This document shows positions 1-8,982 of a stretch of 64,000 nt of DNA, piece by piece. The DNA is from DATKUK01 sp035530655 (GTDB taxonomy: Bacteria; Planctomycetota; Phycisphaerae; UBA1845; DATKUK01): contig DATKUK010000131.1 in NCBI GenBank assembly GCA_035530655.1, positions 1 to 64,000 on the forward strand, given 5' to 3'. Within the stretch, counting starts at the first letter, position 1. Every line of letters starts with the position of its first letter. The notes beneath the pieces are model-generated. The model had not been told where the DNA came from and ran no database searches. It worked only from the letters and a program-made list of their open reading frames with translations. The translations under genes were made by a program, and so were the position numbers.

Positions 1-47
1 CGCCTCTTTCTCCTGCCCCGTCCATGCGGTAGGATTGCGTTGCATGG

Positions 48-102
48 TGGTGCTCCATCACCCCGGCTCCGCCGAGGTTGTCATAACTGCTATGGAGCAC
101 CA
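48..102. repeat. 11-bp perfect inverted repeat upstream of the CHAT-STAND gene
   Basis: TGGTGCTCCAT at 48-58 is the exact reverse complement of ATGGAGCACCA at 92-102, with a 33-base GC-rich loop. It lies about 170 bases before the start of the STAND gene. It could be a terminator of a gene left of the window or an operator; there is no T-run, so no role is assigned. Confidence 0.4.
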
Positions 103-273
103 TCTTTATGCGCATGACAGAATCACGCAAAGTCATTTAGACTGGGTGTGTTGCTCGGGGAACGAGCCGTTCTTTGCAGCCGCGCCCGTACACACCCGCA
201 CGCTACCCGAAAGCGGGCGCGGTACTTGGCTCTATCTCCCGGCGGCGCGACTCGGGGCCGGGGAGGTGACTGG

Positions 274-3200
274 ATGCGGCAGTACCGATTTGACGTGTTC
301 GGCAAAACGACGCTACGGCTGTTCGGCTCGGACGCCAAGCTGACCGGCAAAAGGGAACTGTCGGCCGAGCAGATCGATCAACTGGTCGACGAAGTGGAAG
401 GAGGCTACGAGCGGTCGTCGCGGGACGTGGCCGACCTGGGGCGCCGCCTGTATGCGTGGCTGGATGGTCCGGCCGAGGGGTGGCTGGCGAAGGCCCGGCA
501 AGGGACGCCGGGGCTGGCGATTCACGTTGACGTGGAAGAACGCCTCAGGCACCTGCCCTGGGAACTGCTGTGCGAGGATAAGGTGTTTCTGTGCGGGCAG
601 GCGGACTACCCATTCACGCCCGTGCGGCGCGTACACGGTGTGGAGCGCGAGGATGTCGAGGAACAGAATCGCCCACTACGGATGCTGTTTATGGCCTGCT
701 CGCCGGAGGGGGTCGAGCCGGTCCTGCACTTCGAGGACGAAGAGCAGAGAATCGTCGAGGCGACCGCCAAGCAGCCCATCGAACTGGTGGTGGAGGAACT
801 GGGGAGCCTGACAGGTTTGACCGAGCGAACCGAGTCGTTCGGACAGGGCTATTTCGACGTGCTGCACCTGACCGGGCACGCCAACGTGGTGGACGGCGTG
901 CCGCACTTCGTCATGGAAGATGACTACGGCGGGCCGACTGCGGTCACCGCGCAACAGATCGTGGAGGCAATGGGCGGCTTGTGGCCGCGACTGGTTTTCT
1001 TCTCCGGCTGCAAGACCGGCCAGGCCGTCGACGCCGGGATGCTGCCGTCGCTGTGCGAAGCCATCGTAAGGGCCGGGGCGCCCGCCCTGCTGGGCTGGGC
1101 CCTGCCGGTGGGCGATGCGGCGGCTACGGCGGCTGCGGCCGAGCTGTATCACCACCTGGCCGTCGGACGGCGGATCGACGAGGCCGTCGCCCGTGCCCGG
1201 GGCAAGCTGTTCAAAGACGGCATGCTCGACTGGCACCTGCTGCGGCTGTATGCCGACGCCACCGACTTGAGCGAGATGGTGACCCCACTCCAGACGAAAG
1301 GGCGGGCGAAGCTGCACGTGTGCGAGGCGGCGGTGGAGTTTCTGGACGCCGGCGCGAAGGGCGAGGTGTGCCCCCGGAAGTTGTTCGTCGGTCGTCGAAG
1401 GAACATCCAGCGCTGCCTGAGGGCACTACGAAGCGGCCAGGGGCAGGCGGGCTACCACGAGGGCGTGGTGCTCTATGGCATGGGCGGGCTGGGCAAGAGC
1501 AGCCTGGCCGCACGGCTGTGCGAGCGGATGCCGCAGCATCGGCGGCTCGTGTGGGTGAAGGCGGTCGACGAGCCGCAGTTGCTGTTTGTGCTGGGCGAGG
1601 GGGTAAGCGAGAGCGGCGCCGGGGCCGTGCTGAACGAGGCCGACGTGCCGCTGAAACACCGATTGTCGCGCCTGCTGCGAGAGCACCTGGACAAGGAACC
1701 GGCGCTATTTGTGTTCGACGACTTCGAGGCCAACGTCGAAGAGGACGACGAGGGGCAGGTGCGGGTCGACGAGCAGGGCCGCGCGCTGCTGACGCCCGAG
1801 GCGCTCGATGTATTACGGGACGTACTGGAGGCGATTCGCGAGACGGCGTCGGACAGCCGCGTGATGGTGACTTGCCGCTACCTGTTCGTCGCCCCGTCGA
1901 CAAAAGCGTCGCTGCACGAAGAGGCGCTGGAGCATTTCGAAGGGGCCGACCTGGCCAAGAAGCTCGTGCTGCTGCCGGCCCTTTCGCCCCAGGCGACGAC
2001 GGACCAGACGCTGCGCGAGCGGGCGATCTCGCTGGGCGGCGGCAACCCCCGCCTGTTGGGATGGCTGAACCGGGTGGTCGCCCACGCCGAGACCGACGTC
2101 GAGGTCATCCTTAGCGCGATGGCGGCCGAGACCGAGCGGTTCCGCGAGGACACGCTGGTTCGCGTGCTGCTCGCCCAGCAGAGCGCAGCATGTCGCAGGC
2201 TGCTGGCGCTGGCTGCGGTGTGCCGATTGCCGGTCGACCGCCTGTGCATCGAGGGGGTGGCCGGCGATCTGGCGGTGGACCCGCACCTGAACCGCGCTGC
2301 ATCGCTGGGGCTGATCGAAGCGGGGCTCGACCCACAGACGCACGAGCCGCGCTACTACGTGCCGGACATTCTCGAGCCACTTCTTGACGACGAGCTAACT
2401 GACGCACAGCGGACCGAGGCGTGTCGCCGGGCGGCACGGCATCTGTACCAGAAATGGTGGGTGGAGGTGGAAGGCTTACACGTAGAACGTGGTTTGGAGG
2501 TCCATCGCCTGGCGCTGCTGGCCGGGCAGAGCGATATCGCGGTAGACATCGCGGACACGGTCGCCACGCACTGGATTAATCGCTCGCGGTACCGCGAGGC
2601 AAAGCGGCTGTCCGAGCGCACGCTATCGCTGGGGGACGACTACCGCATCCTACACAACCTCGCCCGGGCGGAGGACGTGCTGGGGTTCGCGACTGAGGCC
2701 CGCGAGCACTACGAACGAGCGCTAAACACGTGCCCCGAACTCGAAGGAGATACGTCTGAGGATATCGTACAAGAACGGGGCGCCATCATGCACAACATGG
2801 CGGGGCTGATCGCCCAACAGGGCGACGTCGAGCGGGCGATGGCGTTGTGGGACGAGTCGTTGAAGCTCGACGAGCAGATCGGCGACGTGGGGGGCAAGGC
2901 GGCCACGCTGCACGAGATGGCCCGCGTGATTGCCCAACAGGGCGACGTCGAGCGGGCGATGGCGCTATGGAACGAGTCGCTGAAGCTCGACGAGCAGATC
3001 GGCGACGTGGGGGGCAAGGCCGCCACGCTGCACGAGATGGGGTGCGTGATGGCCCGACAGGGCGACGTCCACCGGGCGATGGAGCTGTGGAACGAGTCGC
3101 TGAAGCTGAAAGAGCAGATCGGCGACGTGCGGGGCAAGGCCGCCACGCTGCACGACATGGCCGGCGTGATTGCCCAACAGGGCGACGTCGAGCGGGCGAT

Positions 3201-4053
3201 GGAGCTGTGGAACGAGTCGTTGAAGCTGAAGGAGCAGATCGGCAACGTGCGGGGCAAGGCGGCCACGCTGCACAACATGGCCAATGTGATCGCGCAACAG
3301 GGCGACGTCGAGCGGGCGATGGCGCTATGGAACGAGTCGCTGAAGCTCGACGAGCAGATCGGCAACGTGGGGGGCAAGGCCGCCACGCTGGACAACATGG
3401 CCGGCGTGATGGCCCAACAAGGCGACGTCAACCGGGCGATGGAGCTGTGGAGCGAGTCGCTGAAGCTGCTGGAGCAGATCGGCGACGCGCAGGGCAAGGC
3501 GGCCACACTGACCAACATGGCCTGGGCGGCGGGCGAGCAGGGAGACACGGCTGGTCAACGTGAACTCAATCTGGAGGCCGCACGTGCCCTGGCCGGTACG
3601 AAGGCGTGGGTGGACCTGGTGACCGTGCTCGGCAATCTGGGCGTATCGGATGAGGCCGACGCACCGGCGTACCTGGGGCAGGCGCTCTGGCTGACGCTGC
3701 AGGTGCAAGTGCCGCTGCCCGACGTGGTAAACCTGGCGGCTGGATTCCTACAGAAAGTCGGCGAGAAAGACGACGCATCGCCGCTGATGGCGATGTATGC
3801 CTACTTCCTGGTTGAGGCGCGGGGCAAGGACCATCCCGAGTACGAGAAGCTGCGGCAGAACTCCAGTGGGATGCTCGTTGCCTGCGCCGCGGCCCGGGGG
3901 ATCGAGCCGACGGCGGAGAAGATTGCCGAGTGGGTCAAGTCGGAAGGTCCAAACGACCCAAAACGGTTTCTGCCCGCGCTCAACAAGGCGTTGGAGCAAA
4001 TTGTCGCTGACGACGAGTGGGTGTTCGACCGGTCGGTGTTTGAGAAAGCGTGA
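274..4053 (+). CDS. CHAT-domain STAND NTPase with TPR repeats
   Basis: A 1259-aa multidomain signalling protein. An N-terminal CHAT caspase-like protease domain (about residues 1-335) has the expected dyad: His202 in LTGHANV and Cys246 in FFSGCKTG. A STAND (NB-ARC/NACHT-like) NTPase follows, with Walker A GMGGLGKS at 402-409 and Walker B FVFDDFE around 479-484. Winged-helix-like sequence then leads into a TPR array (about 840-1100) whose six core units are 40 residues long and nearly identical. Start: ATG at 274, with GGAGGTG 6 bases upstream; an in-frame start at 148 lacks this support. In the family, the TPRs sense a ligand, the NTPase oligomerises and the protease is released. An immune or programmed-death role is inference. 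No partner gene is visible in the window, and upstream sequence is cut off. Confidence 0.88.
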   Translation: MRQYRFDVFGKTTLRLFGSDAKLTGKRELSAEQIDQLVDEVEGGYERSSRDVADLGRRLYAWLDGPAEGWLAKARQGTPGLAIHVDVEERLRHLPWELLCEDKVFLCGQADYPFTPVRRVHGVEREDVEEQNRPLRMLFMACSPEGVEPVLHFEDEEQRIVEATAKQPIELVVEELGSLTGLTERTESFGQGYFDVLHLTGHANVVDGVPHFVMEDDYGGPTAVTAQQIVEAMGGLWPRLVFFSGCKTGQAVDAGMLPSLCEAIVRAGAPALLGWALPVGDAAATAAAAELYHHLAVGRRIDEAVARARGKLFKDGMLDWHLLRLYADATDLSEMVTPLQTKGRAKLHVCEAAVEFLDAGAKGEVCPRKLFVGRRRNIQRCLRALRSGQGQAGYHEGVVLYGMGGLGKSSLAARLCERMPQHRRLVWVKAVDEPQLLFVLGEGVSESGAGAVLNEADVPLKHRLSRLLREHLDKEPALFVFDDFEANVEEDDEGQVRVDEQGRALLTPEALDVLRDVLEAIRETASDSRVMVTCRYLFVAPSTKASLHEEALEHFEGADLAKKLVLLPALSPQATTDQTLRERAISLGGGNPRLLGWLNRVVAHAETDVEVILSAMAAETERFREDTLVRVLLAQQSAACRRLLALAAVCRLPVDRLCIEGVAGDLAVDPHLNRAASLGLIEAGLDPQTHEPRYYVPDILEPLLDDELTDAQRTEACRRAARHLYQKWWVEVEGLHVERGLEVHRLALLAGQSDIAVDIADTVATHWINRSRYREAKRLSERTLSLGDDYRILHNLARAEDVLGFATEAREHYERALNTCPELEGDTSEDIVQERGAIMHNMAGLIAQQGDVERAMALWDESLKLDEQIGDVGGKAATLHEMARVIAQQGDVERAMALWNESLKLDEQIGDVGGKAATLHEMGCVMARQGDVHRAMELWNESLKLKEQIGDVRGKAATLHDMAGVIAQQGDVERAMELWNESLKLKEQIGNVRGKAATLHNMANVIAQQGDVERAMALWNESLKLDEQIGNVGGKAATLDNMAGVMAQQGDVNRAMELWSESLKLLEQIGDAQGKAATLTNMAWAAGEQGDTAGQRELNLEAARALAGTKAWVDLVTVLGNLGVSDEADAPAYLGQALWLTLQVQVPLPDVVNLAAGFLQKVGEKDDASPLMAMYAYFLVEARGKDHPEYEKLRQNSSGMLVACAAARGIEPTAEKIAEWVKSEGPNDPKRFLPALNKALEQIVADDEWVFDRSVFEKA
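2821..3540 (+). repeat. Six tandem 120-bp TPR-coding repeats
   Basis: Units begin at 2821, 2941, 3061, 3181, 3301 and 3421, each opening with GGCGACGTC and differing at only a few positions. Each encodes one 40-residue TPR of the form GDVxRAMxLWxESLKLxEQIG. The phase stays exact for 720 bases, so copy number can change by whole units without breaking the frame. Confidence 0.95.
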
Positions 4054-4448
4054 TAAACGCCCTCGGTTGTAGCACTGGTGGACAAGCCGCCAGTGGCACC
4101 CGGCGGGCCGGGGCACCTATCCAGACACGGAATGGCGGGTGAAACCCGCCCTACGTCTGGCGGGCAAGCCGCCGGGAAATCGCGTGCAAGTTCCGGCGCG
4201 CCGGGATCGGCCGTGTTGTTTTCGACGCGCTGTAGCTCGCTGGCGAACCACGGCCCGGCAGGAAGCCGGACCGTGGCACCTCGCCGTCCCACAGCCCGGG
4301 AACGGGCGGGGCACCCGTGCACGCGCGTTCTGTCCCCCAGCCCGAGAACGGGCCGGGGCACCCATCGCGTCTTGACCGGTGGGTCGATGCACCTACACTT
4401 GGGCTCAGAGCGGTGCAGGGCGCAGGCGAGGCCGGCAGGAGGTCGTCG
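4054..4448. repeat. Intergenic stretch with hairpin repeat elements, no gene
   Basis: No credible coding sequence lies between the STAND gene and thyX. The stretch holds members of a dispersed hairpin family. One is CACTGGTGG-ACAAG-CCGCCAGTG at 4073-4095, followed by GCACCC. Another is CCACGGCCCGGC-AGGAA-GCCGGACCGTGG at 4248-4276, followed by CACC. The roughly 75 bases ending in the second element (from about 4205) recur at 5393-5468. The first element recurs at 22556-22578. Confidence 0.75.
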
Positions 4449-5219
4449 GTGAACATCATTCGCGAGCCGAAGGTGTATCTGGTCGGGCGGCAAGGGGTCG
4501 ATCCGGAGGCCATCGAGCGGTTCCTCGCCGACCACGAATGCACGTGGCAGACCGATAGCGAGGTGGGGGCCGAGCAGTTGTGCGAGATGGCTGGCCGGGT
4601 GTGCTACATGTCGTTCGGCAAGGGACGAAAGAGCAACGCCGAGTACCTGGGGCACATCATCGAGGTGGGGCACGGGTCGGTGCTGGAGCACGCGGTGTGG
4701 AACTTCGTGATCACCGGCGTGTCGCGGAGCTTCACGCACGAGCTGGTGCGACATCGGGCGGGGTTCGGCTACTCGCAGCTCTCGCAGCGGTACGTGGACG
4801 AATCGACGGCCAACTTCATCGAGCCGGACTGCATCGCCGACGACCCGAAGCTGCACGCGGTGTGGCTGGAGGCGATCGAGGCGTCGCACCGGGCCTACTG
4901 CAAGCTGGTCGACGGGCTCCAGGAGAAATTTGCCGACGAGCCCGACCGCACGCTTCGGCGAAAGCTGGCGCGGCAGGCGGCCCGCAGCGTGCTGCCCAAC
5001 GCGACCGAGACGAAGATCTTCGTAACGGCCAACGGGCGGGCGTTGCGGCACTTCATCGAGATGCGGGCCAGCGAGCACGCCGAGGTGGAGATCCGCAAGG
5101 TGGCGATCCAGGTGCTGCGGATCATGCAGCACGAGTGCCCGAACGTGTTCGGCGACTATCGTATCGAGAAGTGGACCGACGGCAGCGACATCGCCACTAC
5201 AGACCACCACAAGGTGTAG
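4449..5219 (+). CDS. thyX: Flavin-dependent thymidylate synthase ThyX
   Basis: A 256-aa protein that methylates dUMP to dTMP using FAD, NADPH and methylene-tetrahydrofolate. The ThyX signature region is clear: ELVRHRAGFGYSQLSQRYVD. The serine spacing is one residue longer than the classical RHR-x7-S form; from memory this variant is common in ThyX of non-model phyla. Downstream, a RxxxRxxLP-like stretch (AARSVLPNATETK) and a FIEMR motif fit the family fold. Start: GTG at 4449, because AGGAGGT ends 5 bases before it; the same frame stays open further upstream across the repeats, where no family sequence is seen. It stands alone between two repeat-rich gaps. Confidence 0.93.
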   Translation: MNIIREPKVYLVGRQGVDPEAIERFLADHECTWQTDSEVGAEQLCEMAGRVCYMSFGKGRKSNAEYLGHIIEVGHGSVLEHAVWNFVITGVSRSFTHELVRHRAGFGYSQLSQRYVDESTANFIEPDCIADDPKLHAVWLEAIEASHRAYCKLVDGLQEKFADEPDRTLRRKLARQAARSVLPNATETKIFVTANGRALRHFIEMRASEHAEVEIRKVAIQVLRIMQHECPNVFGDYRIEKWTDGSDIATTDHHKV

Positions 5220-5578
5220 AACTCCCTACCCCGACAACGTCTCTTTATTGATGCTCAGAACATGGCCCGGCAGGAAGCCGGACCATGCCACCCCCCACCA
5301 GTGGCACCCGAGCGCCAAAAGACATGCCCACGCGACAGCGGCGTGGGCATGCCACCCAAGATGTCGGGATGGGTGGCACGGTCGACCACCAGGTCGGCCG
5401 TGTTATTTCGACGCGCTGTCGTTTGCTGGCGAACCACGGCCCGGCAGAAAGCCGGACCGTGCCACCCCGTTGCTAAAAGACATGCCCACGCGACAGCGGC
5501 GCTTCGGCTCGCGTTGCTCGCTCAGCACAAGCGTGGGCATGCCACCCAAGTCGGACCGTGCCACCCCCCTACCGCATC
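5220..5578. repeat. Cluster of four imperfect hairpin elements, no gene
   Basis: This gap between convergent thyX and the glycosidase is almost wholly repeat. CATGGCCCGGC-AGGAA-GCCGGACCATG is at 5261-5287. CATGCCCACGC-N7-GCGTGGGCATG is at 5323-5351. A copy of the 75-base repeat is at 5393-5468. A CATGCCCACGC arm at 5481 pairs with GCGTGGGCATG ending at 5541, with a longer insert. Each element is followed by CCACCC, so they look like variants of one mobile REP- or MITE-like unit. Confidence 0.75.
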
Positions 5579-6568
5579 CTATAGCTGCACCTTGTTGACG
5601 CGAAGCTCGTGCGAGCCGTCGGCGCGGGTGTATTCGTAGTAGTAGAACAGCTCGTCGCCGACGCGGAGCGCGTCCATGTAGCGGATGCAGCCGTGCGGGC
5701 TTCGGACCCAGGGCGCGTTGCGGCTGACGCGGCGCCAGTTGAGCAGGTCGCTGCTGACGGCGACGCCGCACCATTCCTCGTAATTGTCGTAGGCCCCTTC
5801 GCCGCCGTCGAAGAAGGCAACCCACATCGGTTCGAGCCAGACGACCGAGTTGATCCGTGCACGGAACTGCCCCCACTCACCGCGAGCGCCCTGGCCGGGC
5901 TCGAAGACGTAGCGGAAGTCGCGCCAGTAGATGCCGTCCTCGCTGACCAGCAGAGCGGTCGAATCGCCGCCGATCGGCTCGCGCGAGCCGTCCGGGTGCT
6001 CGACGATGCGCTCGCGAGGGGGCACGCAGGCGAACGCGTGGTAGAGCCCGCCGATCATATAGACTTTGGGATCCTTGATGCTGCCCACGCCGTAGTCGGC
6101 CGGGGCCATCACCGTGCGATGATGCCACGCGTCGAGCTTGTCGATGCTGTCGGCCTCGACCAGATCGATCCGCCAGCCGCGCCCACCAGCCGGCTCGAAG
6201 CACACGTAGAGCCGCCACTTGCCGCTGGCCGGGTCGCGGATGAGTGAGGCCACCTCGATCGACTCGGCGTCGAACTGCTCCTTGCTCGCCTGCCAGATGA
6301 CCTTGAAGGTGATGCCATCGGTGCTTTCGGCGATGCGACACACGCCGCCCCGCCCCTTGCCCAGCGGCTTGCGGACGCGATGGAAGAGGTAGAACTTGCC
6401 GGCTTCGGGGTCGAAGACGGCGTTGTGCCCGCCGACCCAGTAGCCATATCCGGGCGCCTCGGGCTCGAAGACGGTGGTGCCGCTTTCGGGGTCGAATTTG
6501 GGAGGCATGGCAAAGTACTTCATGCCCATCTGTTGATACCGATCGTGGCTGTTGGTTTTGGCTGACAC
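5579..6568 (-). CDS. Five-bladed beta-propeller glycosidase-like protein (GH43/GH32/GH130-like)
   Basis: A 329-aa protein without a signal peptide. The sequence repeats the pattern of a five-bladed propeller glycosidase: WVGGHNAVFDPEAGKFYLFHR near residue 45, then RIAESTDGITF, DPASGKWRLYVCFEP, SIKDPKVYMIGGLYHAF, LLVSEDGIYWRDF and SSDLLNW blades. Acidic residues sit at blade starts as expected for catalysis, but I cannot assign a subfamily or substrate. Start: GTG at 6568 with GGAGGAG 4 bases upstream. The sulfatase gene ends 29 bases upstream on the same strand, so the pair is probably one operon acting on a sulfated glycan. That substrate is inferred from context only. Confidence 0.75.
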   Translation of the reverse strand: MSAKTNSHDRYQQMGMKYFAMPPKFDPESGTTVFEPEAPGYGYWVGGHNAVFDPEAGKFYLFHRVRKPLGKGRGGVCRIAESTDGITFKVIWQASKEQFDAESIEVASLIRDPASGKWRLYVCFEPAGGRGWRIDLVEADSIDKLDAWHHRTVMAPADYGVGSIKDPKVYMIGGLYHAFACVPPRERIVEHPDGSREPIGGDSTALLVSEDGIYWRDFRYVFEPGQGARGEWGQFRARINSVVWLEPMWVAFFDGGEGAYDNYEEWCGVAVSSDLLNWRRVSRNAPWVRSPHGCIRYMDALRVGDELFYYYEYTRADGSHELRVNKVQL

Positions 6569-6597
6569 GTGACTCCTCCGGGAGATGCTCCAGCGGT

Positions 6598-8160
6598 TTA
6601 TGGATCGAGCGGACGAACGCCCAACACGTCGTATGTCCGATCGCTTACAGCCTTTAGAGAGACCTCGGCGGATTGAACTTCAGCCGCCTGCTTCGGATCG
6701 AGGTTGCCTGGCCAGCGTGCATCCTGGCGGTTGGGCCGATCGACCAGCGGCGGATCGGCGGGTGTGGCCCTTAAGTCGGCACCGTCGAGGGCCTGGTCAA
6801 ACCGGTAATGCTGGAGCCAGCCGGTCAGGCGGCTGCGAAGCTCGTTGCGGATGTCGCGCGCTTCGGGTCGGGCCGCCAGGTTGCGGAACTCGTCCGGGTC
6901 GTCCTGTAAGTCGTATAGCTCCTCGTACCCCCCCCGTACGGTGTAGACGTACTTATGCCGTTTGGTCCTGGCCATGAACATCAGCGAGTCGCCGCCATGT
7001 TTGGTCTCGCCGAACAGCACGTCGCGGCCGGGAATGCGTCCGTCGATCAACTCGATCAGGCTCTGGCCGGGCAGCTCGACCTGCCCGGGATAGTCCAGCC
7101 CGGCGGCATCGAGGACCGTCGGCAGGATATCGGTGAGGTTCACCAATTCGCTGCACACCGTGCCGGCTTTGATGCCGCGCGGATAGCGGACGATAAGAGG
7201 GATGCCCGCCGAGGCTTCGTAGAAAAGCTTCTTCTGCCAGCTCCAGTGATCGCCGAGCATCTCGCCGTGGTCGCTGGTGAAGATCACCATGGTGTTGTCG
7301 GTCAGACCCAGCTCGTCGAGACATGCGAGGATGCGGCCAACGGCTGAGTCGATCATCGTCACAGCCGTGTAGTAGAGCGCCTTGATCAGGCGGAGCTTGC
7401 GGTCGGAGGCGCCGTCCAGCTCCATGGCGTTCTCCTGCCGTTTGACGAACTCGTTCTGGCCGGCGAGTTCGTCGTCGCGCCGTTTGGGCAGGGGCAGCAA
7501 GTCGGGGTCGTACTCGTGTGCGAGCGATTCGGGGATGTTCCACGGCGGGTGCGGAGCGATCCAACCACACAAGCCCATGAAAGGCCGATTGGCGTTGGCC
7601 CGCAGGAAGTCGATGGTGCGATCGGCAACCCAGTTCGTGCCGTGATGCTCGGCCGGCAAAAGCGACACCTGAGGCTGCATGTATAACTCGCGTCGCACGC
7701 CGTGCACCTCGCGGACGTGGCCGTAGCCCACCTTTTCCAGGTACATCAGATACTCATCGTCGTGGCGCCAGTTGGGCACCTCCTCCATCAACTGCATGCG
7801 ACCGAAGCCGTAGTGATTGCGGGGCGGCACGTAGTGCATTTTGCCGATGGCCTGGCAGAAGTAGCCAGCACGGCTGAGGATTTCCGGCAGTGTGACGAAG
7901 GGCGTGGGCACACAGCCGGTGGGCAGACCCTGATTGCTCAGGATGCCGGTCTGCACGCCCCAGGCGCCGCTGATGAGGGTGGCGCGGGCGGGTATGCAGA
8001 TGGGGTTGTTGGTGTGGGCCATGGGAAAGTGCGCGCCGTCGGCGGCCATCCGATCGAGCACAGGCGTGCGAATGTAAGGATTGCCGGCACAGCCCAGGGC
8101 GTCGACCCGTTGCTGGTCGGTCAGGAAGATGAGGAAATTGGGTGGCTTGCGATCCGCCAT
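6598..8160 (-). CDS. Type I sulfatase (formylglycine-dependent)
   Basis: A 520-aa member of the alkaline-phosphatase/sulfatase superfamily. The N-terminal metal motif NFLIFLTDQQRVDALGC is followed by the modification motif C-x-P-x-R as CIPAR at residues 55-59, where Cys55 would be converted to formylglycine. The second metal site, VIFTSDHGEMLGDHW, is intact, and a C-terminal subdomain ends with YELYDLQDDPDEFRNLA, typical of the family. Start: ATG at 8160, because AAGGAG lies 4 bases upstream; a start 20 codons earlier has no ribosome site and adds unrelated residues. No signal peptide is apparent at the chosen start, so cytoplasmic action or a missed leader is possible. It probably removes sulfate from a polysaccharide fragment before the downstream glycosidase acts. 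Confidence 0.92.
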   Translation of the reverse strand: MADRKPPNFLIFLTDQQRVDALGCAGNPYIRTPVLDRMAADGAHFPMAHTNNPICIPARATLISGAWGVQTGILSNQGLPTGCVPTPFVTLPEILSRAGYFCQAIGKMHYVPPRNHYGFGRMQLMEEVPNWRHDDEYLMYLEKVGYGHVREVHGVRRELYMQPQVSLLPAEHHGTNWVADRTIDFLRANANRPFMGLCGWIAPHPPWNIPESLAHEYDPDLLPLPKRRDDELAGQNEFVKRQENAMELDGASDRKLRLIKALYYTAVTMIDSAVGRILACLDELGLTDNTMVIFTSDHGEMLGDHWSWQKKLFYEASAGIPLIVRYPRGIKAGTVCSELVNLTDILPTVLDAAGLDYPGQVELPGQSLIELIDGRIPGRDVLFGETKHGGDSLMFMARTKRHKYVYTVRGGYEELYDLQDDPDEFRNLAARPEARDIRNELRSRLTGWLQHYRFDQALDGADLRATPADPPLVDRPNRQDARWPGNLDPKQAAEVQSAEVSLKAVSDRTYDVLGVRPLDP

Positions 8161-8242
8161 GCTGCTCCTTTGGCTGCACTGGTCACAGATCGCGTCACTA
8201 TAGCTTACCCCCCTACCCATGCCCAGCGTGGCGGTAGCGACG

Positions 8243-8977
8243 TTAGGCGCGGGGCGCCAACACGGCGGGCACCTCGAGGCCGTGACGATCCATCAGCGAA
8301 GCGTCGGAGAGGATGTCGGCGGTAGCTCCGTCGGCCACGATGCGCCCGGCGTCGAGCAGCGCGACGCGATCGCACAATTGCACGATCATGTCCAAATCGT
8401 GCGAAGCAATCAGCATGGTGATGGACATGCCGGCCAGCAGCTCGATCAGATGTCGGCGCGAGCGCGGGTCGAGGTTGGCCGACGGCTCGTCGAGCAGAAG
8501 CAGGTCCGGTTTCATCGCCAACACGGTAGCAATGGCGGCGTTTCGTTTCTGGCCCATCGACAAGTGATGCGGCGCGCGATCGTCCATACCGGTCAGCCCG
8601 ACGTCGGTGAGGGCTTCGGCCACCCGCTGCCGCACTTGGGTCGGATCGAGTTGCTGGTTGATCGGGCCGAATGCGACGTCGTCGAACAGTCGCGGCATGA
8701 AGAGCTGATCGTCCGGATTCTGAAAGACCAGGCCCACATGGCTGCGAATCGCCTTAACGTTGGCCTTGCTGACCGAAAGCCCGCTCACGCTGGCGCGGCC
8801 CCGGGCGGCAAGGAACCCGTCGAGACATAGCAGCAGCGTGCTCTTGCCCGCTCCGTTCGGGCCGACCAGCCCCACTTTGGCGCCGGGCTCGGCTCGAAGA
8901 TCGACGCCGCGCAGGGCGGACGTTCCGTCGGGGTAACGGTACGAGAGCGACTCAATCTGGATCGCAGATTCGCACAT
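8243..8977 (-). CDS. cbiO: Cobalt/nickel ECF transporter ATPase CbiO/NikO
   Basis: A 244-aa ABC ATPase that powers an energy-coupling-factor metal importer. Walker A is GPNGAGKS at 39-46, the Q-loop is VFQNPDDQLF near 85-94, the signature is LSMGQ at 139-143 (the MGQ form common in CbiO/EcfA) and Walker B is LLLLDEP at 159-165. A switch His follows in LIASHDLDMI. It is the last gene of a minus-strand cbiM-cbiQ-cbiO operon and begins 5 bases after cbiQ. A single ATPase gene fits a dedicated Co/Ni system rather than a shared vitamin ECF module. Confidence 0.93.
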   Translation of the reverse strand: MCESAIQIESLSYRYPDGTSALRGVDLRAEPGAKVGLVGPNGAGKSTLLLCLDGFLAARGRASVSGLSVSKANVKAIRSHVGLVFQNPDDQLFMPRLFDDVAFGPINQQLDPTQVRQRVAEALTDVGLTGMDDRAPHHLSMGQKRNAAIATVLAMKPDLLLLDEPSANLDPRSRRHLIELLAGMSITMLIASHDLDMIVQLCDRVALLDAGRIVADGATADILSDASLMDRHGLEVPAVLAPRA

Positions 8978-8982
8978 ACCTT

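Noticed and set aside
3801..5210. 469-aa open frame running antisense through thyX and the repeat gap
   Set aside because: It crosses hairpin repeats and two real genes; composition is typical of a shadow.
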